Shown piece after piece: positions 59,212 to 64,000 of a DNA stretch of 64,000 nt. The DNA is taken from the NCBI GenBank assembly GCA_963676045.1, contig OY780938.1, forward strand, positions 186,001 through 250,000, in the 5' to 3' direction. Source of the DNA: Methanogranum sp963676045. GTDB taxonomy: Archaea > Thermoplasmatota > Thermoplasmata > Methanomassiliicoccales > Methanomethylophilaceae. Positions within the stretch are counted from its first letter, which is position 1. Each line of letters starts with the position of its first letter. Position numbers and translations under genes: made by a program. A model generated the notes under the pieces. That model did no database searches. It saw only the letters and a program-made list of their open reading frames with translations, and had not been told where the DNA came from.

Positions 59212-61254
59212 TCAACCGTTCCTTCTCTTGATCGCAACCAATGTGCCGACGATGGCGATGGCCACAGCGGAGATGCCTGCCAAGAGACCTTTGCCATCCG
59301 ACAGAAGATCGCCATCAGATCCGTTCTGTGCATCGCTGACGGTGAATGAGCAATAGGTCGTATTTATGGTATCCTGTATGCTGACCTTCATCTTATGCTC
59401 ACCCGGGGGCAATCCATTCAGTGCAAGTCTCGGTATATCGGTCGTGATAGATTCTCCGTCATCAAGTGACCAGATATATGTAAGCGATCCTGGGGCATTC
59501 ACGGCGAATATATAGAAACCTTCGAAATCCGATGTACCTTTTTCGACAGTTATCTCGATATCATCCAGTTCTGCGGTGTTATTGTCCTTCCAATCCTTCA
59601 TGAAATATCCTGTGAAGAATCCATTCACCTCCGTTGAGTAGATCACGACTGCCGTCTCACGATTGTCAAGGAATGAAGTCTCAGTCCAATTGACGGAGCC
59701 GACCCATGTGATGTCACCATCGATGAGCACACCTTTGTTATGCGTGGTCTGGAATCCATCTCCGCCGTCTATCGAACAGGCCTTCACATCTGTAGTTGTG
59801 TTGATCAGATTTATCATCGGGGAGACATCATCAATGGAGCCGTCGAGTATGAATCTGCATTGAACTCCTCTGTTGGCAGCGTCATTCATCCATGAGATCG
59901 GAGAATCATCATCTATCTTCGAGTATGAATTTCCAAGGTCCAGTTGTTCTGAGGATATGCTATGGTCGGCTCCCTCCATCAGTTCCTTCAATGCATCGTA
60001 GGAGTTATCAGGCGATAATATAGGCACTACTTCGGATTGATAATGGCCCATTTCGTATTCTTTTGCCGGCGAGGTGTAGGAAAGGTCTCCACGGTAAGGT
60101 TTCAAGTCAGGGAATCTTTCCATGAGCGGGACCGCATCTCCATACGAGGCATCATGGTCATTCTCCCATATATCCATCATATATTGGGCATATTCATCGC
60201 TTTCGATCATCACGCCCCATCCACGATTTGCATATCTGGATCCGCTCATGTTGTCTGTGGTCCAATTCTCTGAAGTGATTATGACTTTATCTCCATCAAT
60301 GATCGCGTATTTGTTGTGGAAAAAGGAGAATCTCTCATAGTTCCCTGATTCAGGCGTATTTATGGTCCAAACTTCTCCGCCTGACATGACTATGGATCCC
60401 ATCAACGATAGTTCGGTGCTCATATCATAGTTCAGAGGATCCCCTTCGATGATGATTTTAACATCCACATGTTCATCCCCCGTTCTTTCTTCCAGGTCTA
60501 TCAAAAGCCCTACAAGATTCTTGCTGGTCAGTTGATATATGGAGATCAATACCTCATCATCGGCCTGTTCTATCGCCCTGTATATCGGTATGCCCTCTGA
60601 TTCGGGGAATGTGAATGGTGACACAATGCAGTCCATGGGCTCATCAGGGTCAAATTCACGGTTGGTCAGTCCGGGTTTCGTCTTTATCCAGTCAGCTGAG
60701 GTGTCAGTATCCAACACGCCTGTTCTTAATATGTAGGAATTCGATGAGATAGGCACAGGGGATCCTGACCAGCCAATGGAGGCGGTCTTGTTTCCATAGC
60801 ATACGGAATCCATCAACATCGAATCTGATGACAATGTGACATCATCGCCAGAGTTGTTCAATATGAAACTACCTGTTTTGGTTACACCGTTGGTGTTCAC
60901 ATGGATAACTGGATCCCTCGATGAGAACCAATCATCATCGGCGTCCCCTATCACGACCGTAAGACGTGAACGAGAGGCTATCGTCAACGACTTCGTGAAC
61001 GAGATCGTCCCTTCACCGTCCGTGACCTTCATTCCAAGCAGATCCACGTCGGTGGAACCATAATTGTAAAGTGAGAATCCTTCGTTACCATATGGGTCCA
61101 CCTCATAGATCCTCACGAGACAGGTAGAATCGCCATCAGAATAATCGATGAATAAAGGTATGGAAAAGATGCATGATGCGATTATGATGAGGATGGATGC
61201 CTTTCGGACGATGTTCGATCCGATCATCGAGCGTAAGGCCATCCGATCACTCAA
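59212..61254 (-). CDS. Secreted lamin-tail/phospholipase-D-like protein, membrane anchored
   Basis: 680 residues. A signal peptide (IVRKASILIIIASCIFSIPL, about 15-34) is followed by a lamin-tail (LTD) domain at about 45-145. Two PLD-type domains carry the HKD motifs HNKYAIIDGDKVIITSENW and HNKGVLIDGDITWVGSVNW. A beta-sandwich (PKD-like) region and a C-terminal helix (LLAGISAVAIAIVGTLVAI) end the protein. It is probably an extracellular nuclease or phosphodiesterase held at the cell surface. Its ATG overlaps the tpiA stop by 4 nt, an unexpected coupling to a glycolytic gene. Confidence 0.85.
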   Translation of the reverse strand: MSDRMALRSMIGSNIVRKASILIIIASCIFSIPLFIDYSDGDSTCLVRIYEVDPYGNEGFSLYNYGSTDVDLLGMKVTDGEGTISFTKSLTIASRSRLTVVIGDADDDWFSSRDPVIHVNTNGVTKTGSFILNNSGDDVTLSSDSMLMDSVCYGNKTASIGWSGSPVPISSNSYILRTGVLDTDTSADWIKTKPGLTNREFDPDEPMDCIVSPFTFPESEGIPIYRAIEQADDEVLISIYQLTSKNLVGLLIDLEERTGDEHVDVKIIIEGDPLNYDMSTELSLMGSIVMSGGEVWTINTPESGNYERFSFFHNKYAIIDGDKVIITSENWTTDNMSGSRYANRGWGVMIESDEYAQYMMDIWENDHDASYGDAVPLMERFPDLKPYRGDLSYTSPAKEYEMGHYQSEVVPILSPDNSYDALKELMEGADHSISSEQLDLGNSYSKIDDDSPISWMNDAANRGVQCRFILDGSIDDVSPMINLINTTTDVKACSIDGGDGFQTTHNKGVLIDGDITWVGSVNWTETSFLDNRETAVVIYSTEVNGFFTGYFMKDWKDNNTAELDDIEITVEKGTSDFEGFYIFAVNAPGSLTYIWSLDDGESITTDIPRLALNGLPPGEHKMKVSIQDTINTTYCSFTVSDAQNGSDGDLLSDGKGLLAGISAVAIAIVGTLVAIKRRNG

Positions 61255-61958
61255 ATGTATTTCACAAGGTCAAGTATGGTTGCGCGTGGGTCTTTCGATT
61301 TAATAACGCCGGATGCCAAAAGCACTCCGTCCACACCAAGCTCCAATGCAACCTTTACATCTTGTCCTGTTTTGATGCCGGCACCGCATAGGACCGATAT
61401 CTTACCATTTACTGATTTCACCGACTCGACGGTATTCTCTACAATTTGAGGGTTTGCAGAGGTCACCGAGATGTCACCGCCAATAAGTTCCGGCGGTTCT
61501 ACGGCGATGAAATCAGGATGATGGTGTGCGATCTGTGTCGCTGCCAGTACAGTATTTGCACATACAACTGTCACAAGTTCGCATCCTTTGGCAAGTTCCA
61601 GGCATTCTTCGATGGCACTTATGGATATCTGATGCTCAGAATGGTTTATCAACGTACCCACTGCACCAGTGGCCTTTACCATCGATGGGGTTACCCATCC
61701 TGTGGAAGAACCAGGTGCGCGGGGGTCTATGTTCTGTGAAAGGACAGGGATGTTAACTTCCCTGGCTATCATTCCGAGCTCTACCATCGGAGGGCATACG
61801 GAGATCCTTATCCCCGATTCTTCTGAGACGGATTCGCAGATCTTCGCTATCTCTAGCGATCTCTGGCCATCGACCTCATGATAGGCCTTGAAATTCACTA
61901 TTATGGCCGGCTTGGATATCGGTCTGTTGTTCAAGGTTTCGCCCCGATCACTCAACAT
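61251..61958 (-). CDS. tpiA: Triosephosphate isomerase, archaeal type
   Basis: Interconverts dihydroxyacetone phosphate and glyceraldehyde 3-phosphate. It has 235 residues from the ATG at 61958, with catalytic Lys in VNFKAYHEVDG, His in INHSEHQIS and Glu in VAVEPPELIGG-like VAVEPPEL, plus the phosphate loop LCGAGIKTG. The frame runs to 62000, but the short start fits the family and overlaps the fbp stop by 11 nt. It is co-transcribed with fbp for gluconeogenesis. Confidence 0.93.
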   Translation of the reverse strand: MLSDRGETLNNRPISKPAIIVNFKAYHEVDGQRSLEIAKICESVSEESGIRISVCPPMVELGMIAREVNIPVLSQNIDPRAPGSSTGWVTPSMVKATGAVGTLINHSEHQISISAIEECLELAKGCELVTVVCANTVLAATQIAHHHPDFIAVEPPELIGGDISVTSANPQIVENTVESVKSVNGKISVLCGAGIKTGQDVKVALELGVDGVLLASGVIKSKDPRATILDLVKYI

Positions 61959-63138
61959 CTTTATTCTTGCAGCAACATTTCTTCGGCTGTTCGGAATCAA
62001 GGTCTACGAACCTGTCTTTGAGTTCCCTCAATACTTCTGGTCTTGATGTGTATTCCATCTCTTCTGCACCGAGGATCGAAGGCACGAATGGTCCTTGCGA
62101 TCTCATGAACTTGCTTGCTTTTATCGAATTGCTGCGGGCAAGGTCGAATGTGGGAGATCCGAAGAAGTCGACCGGTATGTGTTCTCCGCCTTTGGAGTTC
62201 ATAGGTTCAAGTCCCTGCAAATGTCCGTTGTTCAATTGGAATCCGAGACAGCATATTCTTGGAGGTCCATCGAAGTACGTGGGATCGGAATCCTCTGGTG
62301 AGCACGGGTACAATGCACCGATGTGCGACCCTCTCATCCATCCTGCCACCAGCATTGTTTGGTTTATGAAAGGCTGTGTGTATTCCCCTACTGATGGAAG
62401 TCCACTCTGGCACCTGCATATGCATACAGGATCATCCTTTCCGATGTATTTTCCTGCAGTGAGGTTGAGCTTATCTGTGGATACCACGCATGCAGGGCCG
62501 ACACCAGATCTTGCAATAACTCTTTTGATAGCGTATCTTGAGGTGTCACCTAGGAGCGAGAGTATGCTCCAGGATTCCTCAGGTGCTGACATAACTACCT
62601 TTTTGTTGTCCATCACATCTTGGATCTCGATATCGAATCCCAGTTTAGCTCTGGCATCGATAACGAGGCCAGTCGTAGTGAATGGATCTAGGAACACCCT
62701 TGAAAGAGGTAATGAGTATGCGGACGGCTCTGTTTTGTCTGCCATAAAGAAGAGAAGAGGTTCAGATCCCCTTTCGACAAATGACATCTCAGCAGAACCT
62801 GGGCCTGCACCTTTGACATTACCGGAGAAGGCATCCGTGAGGATATCTTGTCCTGCAGCGTAGAGTTTCATGGATTTTGCGATCTTGGTAGCTTTCTGGA
62901 AACATTCCCAGGCAGCGCCGTGAACCTCTTTGTTGTTCTCGCCTTTGTAATGAGTCATGTAAAGATTGATGTCATCTCCAACACGCGTCACATAGAAATC
63001 CTCTATGACTCCGGCCTTCTGCTGTTCCTTTAGGACATCCATCGATGCCTGAAGCATGGATGGGTGAGGTCTGGAGTGTCCGACAACGGACCCGACATCT
63101 GCTTTTATTATTGATACAGTGACTTTTTCTGCAGCCAT
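61948..63138 (-). CDS. fbp: Fructose 1,6-bisphosphate aldolase/phosphatase
   Basis: 396-residue bifunctional archaeal enzyme (FBP aldolase and phosphatase) for gluconeogenesis. It starts with VTVSIIKADVGSVVGH; the aldolase Tyr/Lys lie in TAGKYIGKDDPV and metal ligands in GAGPGSAEMSFVERG. The start is preceded by GGTGA four bases before the ATG, with an ATTATTATAATT promoter region upstream. The tail ends in an unusual KKCCCKNKDVE cysteine cluster not part of the catalytic fold. It heads the fbp-tpiA-PLD operon. Confidence 0.95.
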   Translation of the reverse strand: MAAEKVTVSIIKADVGSVVGHSRPHPSMLQASMDVLKEQQKAGVIEDFYVTRVGDDINLYMTHYKGENNKEVHGAAWECFQKATKIAKSMKLYAAGQDILTDAFSGNVKGAGPGSAEMSFVERGSEPLLFFMADKTEPSAYSLPLSRVFLDPFTTTGLVIDARAKLGFDIEIQDVMDNKKVVMSAPEESWSILSLLGDTSRYAIKRVIARSGVGPACVVSTDKLNLTAGKYIGKDDPVCICRCQSGLPSVGEYTQPFINQTMLVAGWMRGSHIGALYPCSPEDSDPTYFDGPPRICCLGFQLNNGHLQGLEPMNSKGGEHIPVDFFGSPTFDLARSNSIKASKFMRSQGPFVPSILGAEEMEYTSRPEVLRELKDRFVDLDSEQPKKCCCKNKDVE

Positions 63139-63265
63139 GAATTCACCATTGTTTTATTGGGTGTCGGTTAGCGTTGTGAATTATAATAATGTTTTTCATA
63201 CAGTTATTAGAAAATCCATCAGATCCATCATATGGCGTCGGTAGAACAAAATATCGGGACGTTAT

Positions 63266-63457
63266 ATGTCCACATATTGGGACGCACAGCGTCCGGATGT
63301 GATTGACATGATGGAGAACATGAAGGCCAAAATGGTAGAAAAATGGTCCAAAGAGAAGACAAAAAAAGAGAAGAACTATACGCTCCACGTAATAGGCGCG
63401 ATAGTCGTCATAGCTCTGGTCATCACAGCATTGAGTTATTGGTTCCCCCTCAACTGA
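63266..63457 (+). CDS. Small C-terminally anchored membrane protein, unknown
   Basis: 63 residues. A charged N-terminal helix (about 8-36) precedes one membrane helix, LHVIGAIVVIALVITALSYW, with a short tail. This is a tail-anchored layout like Sec61-beta or Mtr small subunits, but I see no motif for either. GGGA lies 7 nt before the ATG. The gene lies between fbp (divergent) and aspS. Its coding nature is supported by its amphipathic helix and clean stop, not by family match. Confidence 0.6.
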   Translation: MSTYWDAQRPDVIDMMENMKAKMVEKWSKEKTKKEKNYTLHVIGAIVVIALVITALSYWFPLN

Positions 63458-63488
63458 TTCTTTATTAACGGCGTGTCCTGCAGATGTA

Positions 63489-63500
63489 GGTTTTATATTA
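63489..63500 (+). promoter_or_regulatory. TATA element of aspS
   Basis: GTTTTATATTAG is centred about 34 nt before the ATG at 63529. Confidence 0.5.
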
Positions 63501-63528
63501 GAGGCAGGACTACGTCTGTTAGTTTAAC

Positions 63529-64000
63529 ATGACAGCCATTAGAGACTCTAGTAATATTGCGGTGACCGATGGTACGGCGACCGTCAAAGGTTGGGTCCAG
63601 GACATCAGGAATCTGGGGGGAATTTCCTTCTTGACACTGAGGGACAGGTTCGGGACCATTCAGGTTACGATGCCGAAGAAAAAGATAGATCCTGTTCTTT
63701 TTGACAGTATAACGAGACTTTCTAGAGAATCCGTGATATCCGTAACAGGCGAGGTAAAGGCGAGCAATCAGACAGCTCTGGGTCTTGAGTTGATACCCAT
63801 ATCCTTCGAAGTATATTCCGAGGCAGCGGTACCTCTCCCGATGGGAGTGATAGATAAGGTGAATGTCGAGATGGACACTCGTCTAAACAACAGATTCATG
63901 GACCTAAGGAAACCTGAGATAAAGGCAATTTTTGAGCTCAGGTCAATGATGGTCGCTCTGATCAACGAGGTAATGCAGGCAAAGGGATTCACATGTGTCA
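63529..64000 (+). CDS. aspS: Aspartyl-tRNA synthetase, archaeal type, 3' end outside window
   Basis: Class IIb synthetase charging tRNA-Asp (often also tRNA-Asn in archaea). The first 157 residues are visible: the OB-fold anticodon domain with VKGWVQDIRNLGGISFLTLRD, and the start of the catalytic domain with DTRLNNRFMDLRKPE (motif 1 region). The start at 63529 follows a TATA element. The rest is beyond the window. Confidence 0.94.
   Translation, partial: MTAIRDSSNIAVTDGTATVKGWVQDIRNLGGISFLTLRDRFGTIQVTMPKKKIDPVLFDSITRLSRESVISVTGEVKASNQTALGLELIPISFEVYSEAAVPLPMGVIDKVNVEMDTRLNNRFMDLRKPEIKAIFELRSMMVALINEVMQAKGFTCV

Noticed and set aside
63266..63457. Identification of the 63-residue protein as Sec61-beta or an Mtr small subunit
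   Set aside because: The tail-anchored layout fits, but no motif of either family is visible.
1..64000. CRISPR arrays, tRNA or rRNA genes, insertion sequences
   Set aside because: No regularly spaced repeats, cloverleaf-like segments, rRNA stretches, transposase frames or terminal inverted repeats were found in the gaps; nearly all sequence is accounted for by protein genes.

Overview
The window is archaeal and most likely comes from a methanogen of the Thermoplasmatota (order Methanomassiliicoccales or close kin). This is inferred from gene content, not from a marker search. Supporting genes are archaeal riboflavin enzymes (RibC, RibL), MptD-type dihydroneopterin aldolase, archaeal FBP aldolase/phosphatase, archaeal DnaG, Trm1, archaeal GluRS and AspRS, and coenzyme M (CoM) biosynthesis genes (cysteate synthase, ComDE). 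Genes are dense and both strands are used. Many operon-first genes have a TATA box 23-28 nt before the start codon, implying leaderless mRNAs, while internal genes use 1-4 nt stop/start overlaps or GGTGA-like ribosome sites. I see no rRNA, tRNA, CRISPR array, insertion sequence or prophage.

Layout. 1-3.9 kb: cysS (cut by the window edge), cysE and a four-domain PAPS-reductase-family protein. 4.1-6.2 kb: DUF1275 membrane protein and a class I aminotransferase. 6.2-8.2 kb: riboflavin/FAD operon ribB-ribL-ribC-ribH. 8.4-12.5 kb: glyA, then an iron locus (DtxR-FeoA fusion and feoB). 12.5-17.6 kb: gltX, tspO, and an overlapping UbiD decarboxylase / siroheme reductase pair. 17.7-25.1 kb: purA, trm1, THEP1-like NTPase, mptD, nadA, trkA, trkH. 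25-47.5 kb is rich in DNA-end and defence enzymes: a PARIS-like ATPase/TOPRIM pair, exonuclease VII, AddAB-like helicase-nucleases, two DnaQ-fold proteins (one with lost catalytic residues) and a Mre11/YhaN pair. These are interspersed with a P-type ATPase, a ubiquitin-like protein and two CobQ-family enzymes. 47.5-51.2 kb: dnaG with a structured leader and an unusual tandem-repeat linker, then a Lon-type ATPase lacking its protease domain.

51.3-58.4 kb is the most interesting region. It is a tightly packed operon of an ABC-type ATPase, a HypB/UreG-like GTPase, a [4Fe-4S] protein, a DUF39-ferredoxin fusion, cysteate synthase, fused sulfopyruvate decarboxylase ComDE, a UPF0280/ApbE-like protein and a SAM methyltransferase. 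Cysteate synthase and ComDE carry carbon from phosphoserine and sulfite to sulfoacetaldehyde. DUF39 and UPF0280 relatives act in sulfide insertion at an aldehyde (homocysteine formation). Their presence here suggests that the operon also encodes the final sulfoacetaldehyde-to-CoM step.

58.4-64 kb: MazG-like protein, GNAT acetyltransferase, a secreted lamin-tail/phospholipase-D-like protein, tpiA and fbp (gluconeogenesis), a 63-residue tail-anchored protein, and the start of aspS.
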